64,000 bases of DNA. It comes from Myxocyprinus asiaticus. Taxonomy: Eukaryota > Chordata > Actinopteri > Cypriniformes > Catostomidae. Within the stretch, counting starts at the first letter, position 1. The number at the start of each line of letters is the position of its first letter. The position numbers and the translations under genes are program-made. The stretch covers positions 44,278,594 through 44,342,593 of the forward strand of contig NC_059358.1 of assembly GCF_019703515.2 (NCBI RefSeq), read 5' to 3'. The notes under the pieces were generated by a model, which saw only the letters and a program-made list of their open reading frames with translations, searched no databases and was not told where the DNA came from. Below, one piece after another: positions 10,972 to 22,348 of the stretch.

Positions 10972-11854
10972 AATTTTACACTCTAGTGTGTTCATGTTGA
11001 CTGATCTCAACTGAGTGAAGAAATCAACCGGATAAAAAAGTGGGCGTCCAAATAGGTGTAGCAACTGGTTACACCCATCAATGACGTGGACCAATGGCAG
11101 TAGGTGCTTAAGAGCCATTACAAAGGTTACCAGAAATGATGTTGCACCTGTTCTTCGATTTTGCATCTTTTAAATTTCACTCTGCACTTCACCAAAGTCT
11201 TTCTAGCAAGTCAGTCCACTGGTGGCCATCTTTGGAACATTCTCGGGCAGCTATTTTTCTATGTAAACAAGCGACATGGAAGAGCAGCTCCTATCTACAT
11301 GAATAGGGGAAGATGGAAATCTCAAAAACGGTTGGTCAAGATTACAATCAAAGAACATATTTCAAATCAGCAGTAAAATCTGACACCAGTGGTGCATCTT
11401 TACCTCAGATTACACTAAAAAACAATTTTCCTGGCTTGTATAGCTAATGCTCATGTGTATTCTCAAGTTGATTGACAGGTGATGTCTATATCTAAAAGGT
11501 GATTGGCTCATTTTCCTGTAAGGCGGGACTTTCTTTCTACATCCATTGACTGTTGAAGGTTCCAATTTCTCCCATTCATTTTAATAGAAGTGACCTGTCT
11601 CTTCTAAATAGTATGTGACTTCACACAAATCCAGTGTATTAATTCAAAAGACTTAAACATAATACAGAAGTCATGTAGACTACCTTTATGGTGCCTTTTT
11701 AGGTGCTCTATTATCCTTTTTGGAGCTCAACAGATTGTGTCTCCAGTCACTTTTGTTGTACAGAAACAAGATCACCTTAAACATTCTGCTAAATATCCTA
11801 TTGGTAAATATAATTTTGTGTTCTATAAAAAAAGAAAAGAATAAAAGAAAGTCA

Positions 11855-11935
11855 TACGAGTTTGGAATGACATATGGGGTGAGTACATGATGGCAGAATT
11901 TTCATTTCCGAACTATTCCTTGAAGGGCCCTTATC
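11855..11935. repeat. foldback-MITE end fragment
   Basis: Reads GGGTGAGTACATGATGGCAG and AATTTTCATTTCCGAACTA, which resembles the right arm of the foldback element at 36486-37143 (GGGTGAGTAAATAATGAGAG, AATTTTCATTTTTGGGTGAA). No matching left arm was identified nearby, so it is probably a diverged or truncated copy. Confidence 0.45.
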
Positions 11936-12153
11936 ACTGCTAGAAGGCAAGCTGCAGGACACTCTGTTATGATGTATAATATCAGAAACACAGACAGATA
12001 GATGAGTGGCTCTTCATAGTTCCTCTGTTCTGATGCAATCTTATTTGTTGTATATTGTTTGTGTTTTCAGCCACAATGATTGCAAATGACTCTGACTTGA
12101 CATATTGACCTTCTTCATTGCCTTTTTCCCCCATTCCCCTCCTCTTCCTCCAG

Positions 12154-12207
12154 GCCCAGATGATGGGAATGATGACAGAGTACTATCACTACATCTTCAC
12201 CACTCTG
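12154..12207 (+). CDS. grik3: grik3 exon 5 (54-bp micro-exon)
   Basis: Short exon preceded by a long pyrimidine tract and CAG, and followed by GTAATG. It translates in phase 0 to AQMMGMMTEYYHYIFTTL. Its 54-bp size and the MGMMTEYYH motif are hallmarks of GRIK genes. The exon is recognised from that motif, the correct phase on both sides and consensus splice sites, although it is far too short to stand out as an ORF. A 90-codon minus-strand ORF over the same place is a shadow. Confidence 0.96.
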
Positions 12208-13407
12208 GTAATGTACTGCAGTACTAACAGCAAACTGAATGTCATTTGTTCTTGTGCTGCCTCTACTTAATGAATGGCTTTTAATTGCAGATGAGCTTTG
12301 GATCCAGTCTGCAATATCAATTTCAAAAACAGTCTTAATGGAGTTTCCACCACCCAGTCTAAACATTAGCCCTTCTCTCAAGCTCAAATCAACTAAATGT
12401 CTTTGAGAAATCCCTACAAAGGTAACGGAGTGATTAGCAATTGAGCTTTGCGTTAAAATTGTAATGAAAGTTTCATTTAAAAGTTGTAGAATCCTTGCAA
12501 ACTATTTTCAAAGATTTTCTGTTTGTCTTCTGAAAATACCAATGCCACTTCTCGACTTTGTTCAGACAGGCAGCAAAAAAAATAAAAAAAATAAAATAAA
12601 ATAAAAAATAACTTTATTTATATTCGGCATATCTGACTTTGGTATATCCATTTTGTTGTTTTTAGTCTGAACAGCAAAAAACCCACAAGGAATCTGATTT
12701 TAACAAATCAACTTCAAACCACATTAGTATGTTAGTTTTAAATCCAATTAAAATAATATTTTTGGGAAAAAAGTGAATCGTAAAACAGATCGGATCCATT
12801 TCAAATCAGATTTTTGTAAAAACAATGAGAACAGTCAGTCCTAAAGATCAGATAAAAAATAAATAAATAAATAAAATAAAGGTGTGGAGGGAACAAAGCC
12901 CTCTTGAACACATTTTGAAAAGGCGTTTTAATGCTCGTTAAATGTCAAGCACCTGAGTTATGACTGAGGCTTACTGATCCTTGCTAAAGGCTTGATTACT
13001 ACCCAGCACACAGTAAAAACCAATCAGCTGTGTGTATTTGCACCAAGAGGCACTTTATTAGATTGTTATGATTATAATAAATGAATGATCTATGATTTTC
13101 TTCACACATTTATCAGTCGTGATGATAAATAGACCATGCCTTTGACCCTCAAGAGATACATTTCATTTAGTTGCAAGGCAACAGAAGACAATCTCTTGAT
13201 TCCCCACAATTCACCCACCATCTCACACATCACTGTTCTTTATCAAATAGATAGGTCTAGTCATGCAAACAGATTGGCTGAAAAACATTTGACCTGTAAC
13301 TGTATCATTCTGCTGAATAACTGGAGTACTTTTAGCCAAGTAACACCAAACATAGAAACAAGAATTTTGTGGGGGAGCACTCCTAAAAATAAAGGTTCCA
13401 AAAAGGG
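12208..13407. other. grik3: intron 5, upstream of the DIRS element
   Basis: No gene or confident repeat. It includes A/T-rich AAATAAA runs at about 12570-12610 and 12855-12885. The last ~20 bases abut the DIRS terminus. Confidence 0.6.
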
Positions 13408-13554
13408 GTTCCCTATCTGTCACTCACTCGACATTGTGTCGATGTAGTGACACAAGGGGTCACTCTTGGGAGCCCGAAACACCTCTGGTCTTTGATAAAA
13501 GGCCAATGAAAATTGGCGAGTGGTATTTGCATACCACTTCCCCAGACATACGAG

Positions 13555-13560
13555 TATAAA
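13555..13560 (+). promoter_or_regulatory. TATA box of the DIRS element
   Basis: TATAAA within CGAGTATAAAAGGAGCTGG, about 250 bp upstream of the gag ATG at 13810. The same motif appears inverted in the right terminal region (CTTTTATACCC, about 16574). Its position in the left terminal region suits an internal promoter for the retrotransposon. Activity is not shown. Confidence 0.55.
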
Positions 13561-13809
13561 AGGAGCTGGTATGCAACCACTCATTCAGATATTCTCTTCG
13601 GAGCTGAACGGTTGATGTTTACTGAGCTGAATTCCACGACTGTTTATTCACCTCTGCTGGATCTGACAGCGCATTTCAGCGGCTTCTCCCTCCTCTGCAC
13701 TGGTGCACTGCAGAGAACGCCCCTGGGTGCTTCGGCAGAAATAAAAGAGTATATTTCTCTAAAAGAAAGGCACACACGGAACGTCTTTTAAAGACACGTT
13801 TTTTTAAAG

Positions 13810-15160
13810 ATGCCTTTCCGTTTTTGTGTTATTCCTGGTTGTGGTCGTTATCTCTCGCCTTTTGATGGTCATGATCGCTGTCTTTCGTGTCTGGGCGCGA
13901 CCCATGCGGAGACAGCGTTCGTGGATGGATCATGTACTCATTGCGAGAACATAACCATGGCAACGTTGCGGTCACAGCTTGCCTTCGTAAGAAAGCAAGC
14001 CACCCCAGCAGATCCCTGCTTCGGTCCTTCTACCTACGGGTATGAGGCCAGCACAGCTCGCACTGGGGGCGATTTGGGGACCCCAATGGGACCACCTCCG
14101 CCGGGTATCCCTTCACGGACCTCCCATTCCCCAGCACGCTCGTCTGCCCCGATCGGGCTTCCGGATGAGTCCGCCGGCTCGTCTCACGGCGAGTTCGACC
14201 TGTTGTTCGGAGCCCGCGAAGGTGATGAGCTCTCGAGCGCATCATCGGAGAGCGGGTTCGTCCAGTCGGATGCGGAAGCATCAGCTGGGCTCCCCACCTC
14301 CGGTACAGTCGCCCAGTCACAGGCTGACGCGGAAATGACGGACATGCTTTCCTGGGCAGCCACGAGCGTCGAGCTAGAGTGGAACTCTCCGCTCTCCCCT
14401 GAATCCTCACGGCTCAATAACTGGTTCCTGGGCTCGCGGCGCCACTCACAGCCACGCCCCGCCTCAGTTCCTTTCTTCCCGGAAGTGCACGAGGAGCTGA
14501 CAAGGTCGTGGGAGGCACCTTTTACTGCCCGGTCCCGATCTTTCAGCTCCCCCGCCCTCACTACCCTCGATGGCAGGGCGCCCAGGGGTTATTCGGCGAT
14601 TTCCCCAGGTGGATAAGGCGTTTGCGGTGCACCTATGCCCGCAGAGCACTGCCACCTGGCGCGGGCGCCCAAAGCTCCCGTCCAAGGCCTGTAGGTATAC
14701 GTCATCCCTGACAGCCAAAGCCTACAGTGCCGCTGGACAAGCTGCCTCCGCCCTGCACGCCATGGCTCTCCTGCAAGTCCACCAAGCCAAGGCGCTAAAG
14801 GAACTGCACAAGGGTAGTTCCGCCCTGGGATCAATGCAGGAGCTGCACTCGGCGACCGACCCTCTCCGGGCCGAAGGTCACGGCGCGGTCTCTCGGGCAG
14901 GTGATGTCCACCTTGGTGGTCCAGGAGCGCCACCTTTGGCTCAACCTGGTCGAGATGGGAGAGGCTCCTTGGTGCCCCCAATTCCCAGGTTGGCCTGTTC
15001 GGCGACACCGTCGAGGACTTTGCCCAGCGGTTCTTGGCAGTGAAGCAGCAGACGGAGGCTATCCGGCACATCCTGCCCCGGCCCCGGCGAGGAGCCCACC
15101 GCAGGAAGCAGATGCCACCCGTCTCACAGCCGGCCGCCAAGAACCTGCAAGCATTCTCTG
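13810..15160 (+). pseudogene. DIRS gag-like ORF1, frameshifted
   Basis: An ATG at 13810 opens 268 codons: a Cys/His-rich start (CVIPGCGRYLSPFDGHDRCL, then CLG, CTHCEN), then a long Ser/Pro-rich region. The frame ends at 14616, but the typical continuation appears in other frames: AVHLCPQSTATWRGRP and LTAKAYSAAGQAASALHAMA from about 14620, MSTLVVQERHLWLNLVEM from 14904, and AVKQQTEAIRHILPRPRRGA from about 15037. The frame therefore shifts at least twice more. The Cys-rich N-terminus and the TAKAYSAAGQAASALHAMALLQVHQ segment are what I know from fish DIRS gag proteins. It should not be annotated as a host gene. Confidence 0.8.
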
Positions 15161-15681
15161 TCAGCGAAACGTGCCTGGAGTTCAGTCCGGGCTACTCTCA
15201 TGTGATCCTGAGACCCTGACCGGGCTATGCGCCCAAGTTTCCCACGACCCTTTTTAGGGACCAGGTGGTGAACCAGCAAGCGCTGCCCCAGGAGGAGGCA
15301 GACTCAGCCCTGACATTGCTGTGTCCGGTGCGCGCTTTACGCATCTATTTGGATTGCACGCAGAGCTTTAGAGTCTCTGAGCAGCTCTTTGTCTGTTTTG
15401 GTGGACAGCAGAAAGGAAGCACTGTCTCCAAGCAGAGGATCGCCCACTGGCTCATTGACGCCATAACAATGGCATATCACGCCCAGGACGTGCCACCCCC
15501 GGCAGGGCTTCGAGCCCATCCTACCAGGAGTGTAGTGGCCTCCTGGGCCTTGACCAGTGGTGCCTCTCTAACAGACATTTTCAGAGCAGCGGGCTGGGCA
15601 ACACCCAACACCTTTGCGAGGTTCTACAATCTCCGGATGGAACTGGTTTCGTCCCATGTAGTGGCAGGCACAAGCAGGTAA
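15160..15681 (+). pseudogene. DIRS tyrosine recombinase, 3' part, frameshifted
   Basis: Fragment FSPGYSHVILRP ends at 15219 in one frame. The rest lies in another frame, where the open stretch 15265-15681 gives 138 aa with LLCPVRALRIYLD, QLFVCFGG, RAHPTRSVVASWAL, and AAGWATPNTFARFYNL. Catalytic-type residues are visible: HPTR (His85, Arg88 of this stretch), Trp111, and Tyr121 in ARFY as the nucleophile. The upstream catalytic Arg would lie near VRALRIYL. The recombinase integrates circular cDNA in DIRS elements. It is directly joined to gag at about 15150-15165, so the reverse transcriptase/RNase H block has been deleted. Confidence 0.82.
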
Positions 15682-16629
15682 ATCCGGTACAGCTGGCCGG
15701 GTGTATCATTGCACATAGCGCCTTTCACCTCCCCTGAGCTGAAGACATGTGCTGTTGACTCCCATTAGTGTTCACAAACTGTGTTCCCTGGATGATTTCC
15801 TCCGAGCCCTATGGCAGACGATTTTGCGGAGAAACTCGCTGCTGGCTCAGTACATCTGCTAACTAAGCCCTGTACCTGGGTAGGTGCTCCGCATGTGTTG
15901 GTTCCCCATAGGTAACCCCATGTGACGTATATCTTCCGCTAATTCGTTTCACTATTGGTAAACTGCGTCTTCCTTGGGCAGAGGCCCTTCTGCCCCACTC
16001 ACCATGCTTGTAGAAACTTCTCCCCCGTAGGGTAGGACCTACCATGGGACTTCTCCACATGACATATTTCCGACAAAGCTCGGCAAGACCATGTGACGTA
16101 TTTCCACTCAAAATACCTCCCCCCCCGGGTGGGGTGTGGTCTCTGCGGTGTCTTCCCCTTGGGAGGGACACCCCCCTGACGTAGACCTGGTGGCCCCAGT
16201 CGATTAATTACTTTTTTGGGGGGGAGAGGGGAAAAAAAAGAGGATAAGAGGCCATGACTGGGCTAGCCTGTCTCTAACTTTTGGGCAGTCGACTTGTCCC
16301 CAAAGGGCTGTTCGACACTCATAACAGTGTTGGGGGAGGTTACGTGTCGGCCTGGTGCTCTGGCTACAAGTTCATGTAACATAGTTCAGCCAGTTGTGAC
16401 ATTTCGTATAGGGACCCCTATTGTCACAACATCTACACAACGTCGAGTGAGTGACAGATAGGGAACTTCACGTTATGTCCCTCCTGCCACAACGCTGAAC
16501 TACCTGCTGAAATGGCCGGGACCTTGTCTCGGCTCCTCAGCACAAAACCTGAATGAGTGGTTGCATATCAGCTCCTTTTATACCCGTATGTCCGGGAGAG
16601 TGGTATGCAAATACCATTGCAAATACCAA

Positions 16630-18550
16630 TTATACAATACTAGTAAATATTAAGGCAGTTTGCCTCACGTTATAAATGCTTAATAACACTTATTCAACGT
16701 TAGTAACCTATGAATGTATCTTAATGTAAAGTGGACACATATGAAGCATTTATTAAGGAGTTGCCAACATAAGAAACCTGTGAACATAAATTTCAGTCTG
16801 GTTTAATGGTCATCAGGCTTTATTTTATGATATATGCTGTGAATGAGCATAAATAGCTGAAAAGTGTTTTTTTGCAGAGGACTTTAGGTAACTTTTCACA
16901 TCAGTGTGACAAGGAAAGTGACAACACAAGTGAATCAAGACATTACAGTCATGAATAGAAACACAAAATGACATAATCCCTCCTTTTAATCTCATAATAG
17001 TCTATTTGTTCAGTATTGTGACATAAATAATGAATTAGGACATTTTATATTTTTGATTAAAATAAATATGAATAAGTGTGTTTATTGAGCATTTATAACG
17101 TAACTTTTCGGAAAGTATTGCACGAAAGTCACCCTTTTAATTAATGTTTCTATAATCGCATATCAATTATTTATAAAGCTTTTTTCATTTTATTTTTTTA
17201 TCACTTATTAGTTATTAATTAACCCCTTCATTAACCCTTAATTTAAGGAACATTAATGATTTTATAATTATGCTGTTGTGAAATTAATTAATGCCACAAA
17301 GACAATGTTTTCATTTCTATAAGAAAACTGTTTTGATGATGTTGTTGTTGGTTATTGTGATTCACATGTCATAACTCAGTTCATCTTGTGCATATATTGA
17401 CATAACTTCATCCAAGAGAGTGATATACATAATTTAGCTACTTGTGTAATGAGATTTAATATAATAATCCTAATTTAACTAGAATACGTCCCTGAGCATT
17501 TCATCATCGCTCATCATTCATAATATGATGCCACTGTTACAATGACACAGCAAAACATTAAGATGGAAAATAGCTTGAAATGTACATTTAAGCAGAAATA
17601 ATTTACATTATAGTTAAAAAAAAGTGTTGTTCTCAGGGTAAGCTTTCTTCTGCATATGTTTTGCATGCCCCTCTTCCCACAGTTCCAGCCCCACAGGGTG
17701 TTAATGAAATAGTCCATTATGTTCTACAACATTTCTTCACTGTCCCCACCTACCCAACATGTTTTCATGTTTGGCAATGTGTAGGCTGGTGTGAGAAGCA
17801 GAGTGACTCTACTCAGGATAACTGCACATACGATAGCGCATGTAGTGTGGGTGTGTGTTGGTATTCTTCTAGAACATTAATTAGCCGCTGCCGATTACAG
17901 AAAGTTCTTTCAATGAACACTGGCTTGCTCATTTTGCCATTCATTCTTGATTTCACAGAAGCACGCATGAGATAGCCATGCCAACTCGCTCTGCTTTGAC
18001 CTCAACCGAAAAAGATCTTGATTCATTCACACTTAATCTCAATGCCATTTTACACACCAGCAATTTAATTTTAGGAGGATTTGGTCGCACATCATTGCTT
18101 TGAGAATGTGAAATTCAGATCCATTTTAGAATCCACACTGCTGAAAATCATTGAATCCACAGACAGTGATACATTTCAGTGTCAGGGCAGCAATCAAAGC
18201 GAAGTGTTTACGGTTCAATTCACCGAATAGCAGCAATGAACACTAGATTACAGAGGAAATAACTGTTTCACTCAGCTCTGGCTCACTGTCTATGATATCA
18301 TAAACGCTGGCACAGAGGTGTACATCCTTCTACATTTCATCTGGTTGTACCCAGGCGGCCTGGAAATCATGGTGTTATCCTTAATCTCTTTTATTTTTGC
18401 TCTGTCTGTCTTCTTTTAACCCCCAACCCCCCCTTCTCTATCTCTTGCTTTTATTATGGGACAAAGAGAAAAGAAGCCTCTCACCCAGTAACAAAGAAGC
18501 TCGATTCGGGCTGGTTAAATTAGATTCTCTGTCTCTCACTCTTACTCTAG
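16630..18550. other. grik3: intron 5, downstream of the DIRS element
   Basis: AT-rich, with no gene I can support. At 16650-16760 there are TTATTAA-rich words (ATGCTTAATAACACTTATTC) like those near 44100-44180, perhaps a MITE remnant. The 17661-17975 ORF shows no domain. From 18386 on, a pyrimidine-rich tract leads to the exon 6 acceptor. Confidence 0.5.
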
Positions 18551-18721
18551 GATCTCATGGCCATAAACCTGGAGCCGTATCGCTTCTGTGGAGTCAATAT
18601 GACCGGATTCCGCATACTGAATGTGGACAATCCTCAAGTTGCTTCCATTGTGGAGAAGTGGTCCCTTGAGAGACAGATTCCCCCAAAACCGGACTCTGGC
18701 CTCCTGGAGGGGATTATGACG
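18551..18721 (+). CDS. grik3: grik3 exon 6 (amino-terminal domain, one codon short)
   Basis: 171-bp exon in phase 0, acceptor TTACTCTAG, donor GTATTC (weak beyond the GT). It reads [40 protein letters not shown], and [20 protein letters not shown] is a potential glycosylation site. The matching mammalian exon is 174 bp. Here the ERLQAAPR-type linker is shortened by one codon to ERQIPPKP, and [10 protein letters not shown] departs from the usual ALDLEPYRYS. The frame is intact. The call is firm; the divergence is noted as a finding. Confidence 0.95.
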
Positions 18722-18773
18722 GTATTCTTCCATTTTCTCTCAGAATATGACCCCCAGCTAATGAAAAGGAATT

Positions 18774-18795
18774 AAAAAAAAAAAAAAAAAAAAAA
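18774..18795. repeat. poly-A run
   Basis: About 22 A residues just after exon 6. There is no tRNA-like or LINE body directly upstream, since the exon is only about 50 bp away, so it is more likely a simple homopolymer than a retroposon tail. Confidence 0.7.
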
Positions 18796-19327
18796 CAATG
18801 ACAAAAAGCTTTGTAGATTATACCTCAATACATTTTTTGTCTTTAGTCCCCCAGTGAGCAAGCTAAAGGTGACTCTGGCAAGGAAAACAATACTCCATAA
18901 CATGTTAGTTTAGGACAAAAAATAACCTTGGGAGAAACCAGGCTCACCAGGGGAGCCAGTTCCCCTCTGGCTATACACCATGAACATAATGCCAATATTA
19001 ATTACTCCATCTATGTTGTATGAGTACATAGGGCACTGGCATGTGAGGGGCCCACAAAGTTATTACTTTAAAATTATTACTACTATTATTATTTCACAAT
19101 TGTGAAATTGCATGTATACAGTGTCTGTGCTATTTATCTGTTTGTTCCTCACCCGTTTTACAAGCTCAGGCATACATCTGTGTACATGCCTCCCACGAGC
19201 ACAGTATATGCACAGTTTGCATTTGATTGGTTGTCTAGGAGCGATGCCAAACGGCAATTGGCTGTGAGGGAGAGCGGAGAGAAGCAGTCATCTGAGAGTA
19301 GTGATTTTTCGAGTCTCAACACACACA

Positions 19328-19879
19328 ATGTCCAAACAAAAATCGGGATATCAAAAAAGAAAAGAGAGGGAGGAGAAGAAAAAGAAACAAAGTGAGGGGA
19401 AACAACACCTCATGAATATCTTTCCAAAGAGAGCAGGTGAGAACAAAATTGTTCGAGGTGACCTAATATGCCAGTATGTTATGTAAATAGTAGTCTGCAT
19501 TTCGCTACATCTGAGAAACAACTTGTTTCCAAGCTGCTGATAAACGTTCTTATCTCACTGTAAACACCGAAGTAACACGTAAAGTGTGGGAGCTTGAGAC
19601 AAATCTTCAGAGATAAAATGTTAGCAAATATGGAAAACAATAGATAAATGATGTTTGTAGATACAGACTGATTGCGTGGATCTTGCATCAAAATATTAAA
19701 ATGAGCAAACTTGGTCATAACATTAAGATGGCAGGATAAAATTGGAAAAAAAATATACAAATGAAAAATGATAAAACACATTAAACACTTGGTTCCAGAA
19801 ACAGTCACAGAGAGTGAAGCAGCAGGCCCATCACAAGTTCCTACTGCTTCTATTAATGTTGCTGAGGATGTGAGTCAAG
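19328..19879 (+). pseudogene. N-terminal exons of a hAT-like transposase gene, remnant
   Basis: Two short coding pieces with proper splice signals. 19328-19436 reads MSKQKSGYQKRKEREEKKKK, QSEGKQHLMNIFPKRAG and stops at GTGAGA. 19799-19879 follows a TTCCAG acceptor, reads ETVTESEAAGPSQVP, TASINVAEDVSQ, and stops at GTAAGC. A Lys-rich start of the KSG-QKRKE kind followed by an acidic exon is what I recall from fish hAT transposases annotated as zinc-finger MYM-type-like. The catalytic part is missing downstream, and GGGCCC-bearing sequences near 19050 and 20370-20410 may be the element's ends. Family assignment is tentative. Confidence 0.5.
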
Positions 19880-20369
19880 GTAAGCCCAGAGTGTAGTTAG
19901 GCAACAACAGACTGTTTAAGCATCCAACACATTTTAAATTTTCAACAGAAAGGAAATTTGGCCTGGATTGTAAAAATATAAATTGGCCATCTTTATGAAT
20001 GCCAAGTACACAGCATGTATTACATGCATTCTCAGGTTAATTTACATAGTGTAATAATAGCAATAATAACAATCTCAATCACAATCATTAAACACTAAAT
20101 TATTAGCACAAGTGCCATTACTACTACCACTTATACTATTTAGTATACAATGCACATGAACCTGATGGTAGCATACATATCAGACATGTCATTTATGTCA
20201 TTTATATACTGTACCTTTACATGATATACAGTACATATTTTTTAATACTGTTGGTTTAAACATTACATCAGTAATTCGCCAGCGATTACTCTAACAGCGA
20301 GTGCTATTTGTATAGGTGTACACTGTTATTTGGGAAAAAAAGTGTGATAAATAGCAGGGATGATGGGAA

Positions 20370-20430
20370 AGGGGCCCCAACACTGTCTTTGCATAGGGCC
20401 CAGGATTCTGTGCTATGCCCATGTCTATGT
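20370..20430. repeat. possible hAT terminal region
   Basis: Reads AAAGGGGCCCCAACACTGTC, GCATAGGGCCCAGGATTCTG. GGGCC-rich ends are typical of the hAT group to which the 19.3-19.9 kb remnant probably belongs. A partner end near 19030-19060 (GGGCACTGGCATGTGAGGGG) is poorly matched, and no target duplication was recognised. Confidence 0.35.
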
Positions 20431-20499
20431 GTAATACAAGTAATGGTTTAATTCAGTAAACTGAGTAGATGTTGAGGACCAAAGTTTAACGTAAAGGAT

Positions 20500-22190
20500 T
20501 TTGCATGAACTGTAAGATTAATGATTTAGTTTCTTTGAAGTCCATCCCGAGTTGACTGCCGAAGTCCAGATAGATACATTGTCCTTTGTTATTTGGCTGA
20601 TGAAAGCTTTAGTTGGCATTCATGTATTGTATGTATTTTATTTTTAAGAGAGTGTAGTCCATCCTTTGACCAAGATGATGCAGGCAAAGGTCAGTGATGT
20701 GTGCCTTGCAGTCCAGCTTGAGGCTTGGAAGTTCCTTTATGGTGAAGTCCTAGGTTAAGGCAGTGACCAGTGAAGTATCCCATGTCTTACGGTTTGGCTT
20801 GACAGCAGCTTATCCTCTGTGATGTCCATCGCATTAGATTAAACTGAGATGTTTGGCTGGAACAGGCTGCAGTTAGTTCTCATCTCTCAGCGACACACAG
20901 AGGTGGGAAAAGGATATCTGGCAGGACAGGGGCTGGATCTGGCAGGCTCTGATAAACTCAGGATATGTATCCCCAGGATGAGACAGGGAAACAAATATAA
21001 TAATATTAACATAGACCCCATTCACTTTAAAGCAAAGTTATAGAATATGAGAATTGTTTCCATTGCAGCAGACTTGACTATGCAGCATAACTATGAGTTG
21101 AGGGATAATTAGGTGTATGCCTGACTAAAGAGATGAGTCTTGTGTCTAGACTTAAACTGACAGAATGAGTCTGAATCCCAAACAATGCTAGGAAGATTAT
21201 TCTATAGTTTAGGAGCCAAATAGGAAAAGGATCTACCTCATTTTATGGATTTTGATATATTTTAGGTATTATTAACAGTACTGTGGAGCTAGAGCATGCA
21301 AAGCTTTGAAGTAATAAACAGAATTTTAAAATTAAAAAGAAACTTAATATGCAGCCAATGTAGCAACGATAAAATGGGGCTGATACAATCATATTTCTTG
21401 ATTCTAGTCTCTAGCTGCTGTATTTTGAACCAACTGAAGCTTATTTATGGAATCTGCAGGACATACAATAATCTAGTCTTGAGGTCATGAACACATCAAT
21501 TAGCTCTTTGGCATCAGGAACAGAGAGCATGTGTCGTAACTTAGTAATACTTCTGAGGTGGAAGAATGCTATTCTTCAAACATTGGAAATATGATTTTCA
21601 AAAGACAGATTGCTATCAAATATAACACCCAAGTTCTTCATTGTAGAATATGATGTAAAAGTCCAACCATCAAGAATCAAATTGTACTCTACCATCTTAT
21701 TTTATAGAAGTTTTTGGTCCAATGTTTAATACCTCTGTTTTGTTAGGATTGAGAAGAAGGAAATTTCTAACCATCCAATCTTTGATATCATTGATACACT
21801 CTGCTAACTTGAACAATTGGGAAATTTTGTCGGGTTTCGAGGAAATATAAAGTTGGGTATTGTTGTGTAACAGTGAAAACTAATTCCATTAGTCTCCCAG
21901 GAGAAGCATATATAGGGAGAAAAGCAGAGGTCCTAAAACTTATCCCTGTGGTACTCCGTACTTAACTTTAGTTTGATCTGACAATTCCTCGTTTACGCAG
22001 ACAAAGTGATAGCGGTCTGATAAATCTGAACTAAACCAAGCTAATGCCTGTCCACAAATGCCATAATTAATTATAATTAAACATAATTCTCAAGCCTATC
22101 CAAAATAATGTTATGATCTATAGTGTCAAAGGCAGCACTAAGATCTAAAAGCACAAGAAGAGAGATGCACCTACGATTAGTTTTCACTGT
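20500..22190 (-). pseudogene. LINE (non-LTR) reverse-transcriptase remnant
   Basis: Read on the minus strand, the sequence around 21940-21962 gives GVPQG. It is followed by LGPLLFSLYM (about 21905-21935), TQLYIS-KPD (about 21830-21860), WMVRNFLLLNPNKTEVL (about 21730-21790), and NLGVIFDSNLSFENHIS (about 21590-21645). These are the fingers-palm-thumb landmarks of non-LTR reverse transcriptases. The catalytic YADD region is disrupted by a small deletion, and stops and shifts are frequent. The end of the element, with RT C-terminal and UTR-like sequence, probably reaches down to about 20500. The clade (CR1/L2/Rex-like) cannot be settled by eye. Confidence 0.7.
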
Positions 22191-22330
22191 TTTTTAAATG
22201 GATAAAAATGACCCCAACATAACAGTAGAGATAATAGAAGTCTATTTTAGATGGTTTATGTTTATGTAATAATAATAGTAATTATCATGGTATACGTTTA
22301 TATGATAATACTCAAATACTGTATCTGCTT

Positions 22331-22348
22331 TTTTTTTTTTTTTTTTTG
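22331..22348. repeat. poly-T run
   Basis: About 18 T residues. No SINE body could be tied to it. Confidence 0.6.

Larger units (their letters stand above)
13408..16629 (+). mobile_element. internally deleted DIRS-type tyrosine-recombinase retrotransposon
   Basis: A GC-rich island in an AT-rich intron. The left end starts GTTCCCTATCTGTCACTCAC (13408) and its inverted copy ends GTGAGTGACAGATAGGGAAC at 16466. A second inverted pair joins 13517-13588 (GAGTGGTATTTGCATACCAC ... CCACTCATTCAG) to about 16549-16618. The order is A-B on the left but A'-B' on the right, not B'-A'. This is the split arrangement of DIRS elements, whose internal complementary region replaces a simple terminal repeat. Between the ends are gag-like coding and a tyrosine recombinase. 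Reverse transcriptase and RNase H are absent. It has the same orientation as grik3 and is probably dead. Confidence 0.88.

Noticed and set aside
13810..14616. 268-codon ORF as a host gene
   Set aside because: It lies inside the DIRS inverted-repeat boundaries, follows the element's own TATA box, and matches DIRS gag in character.
14030..15140. Long minus-strand ORFs (126, 125 and 183 codons) in the DIRS region
   Set aside because: Shadows of the GC-rich gag-like coding on the + strand; no domain.
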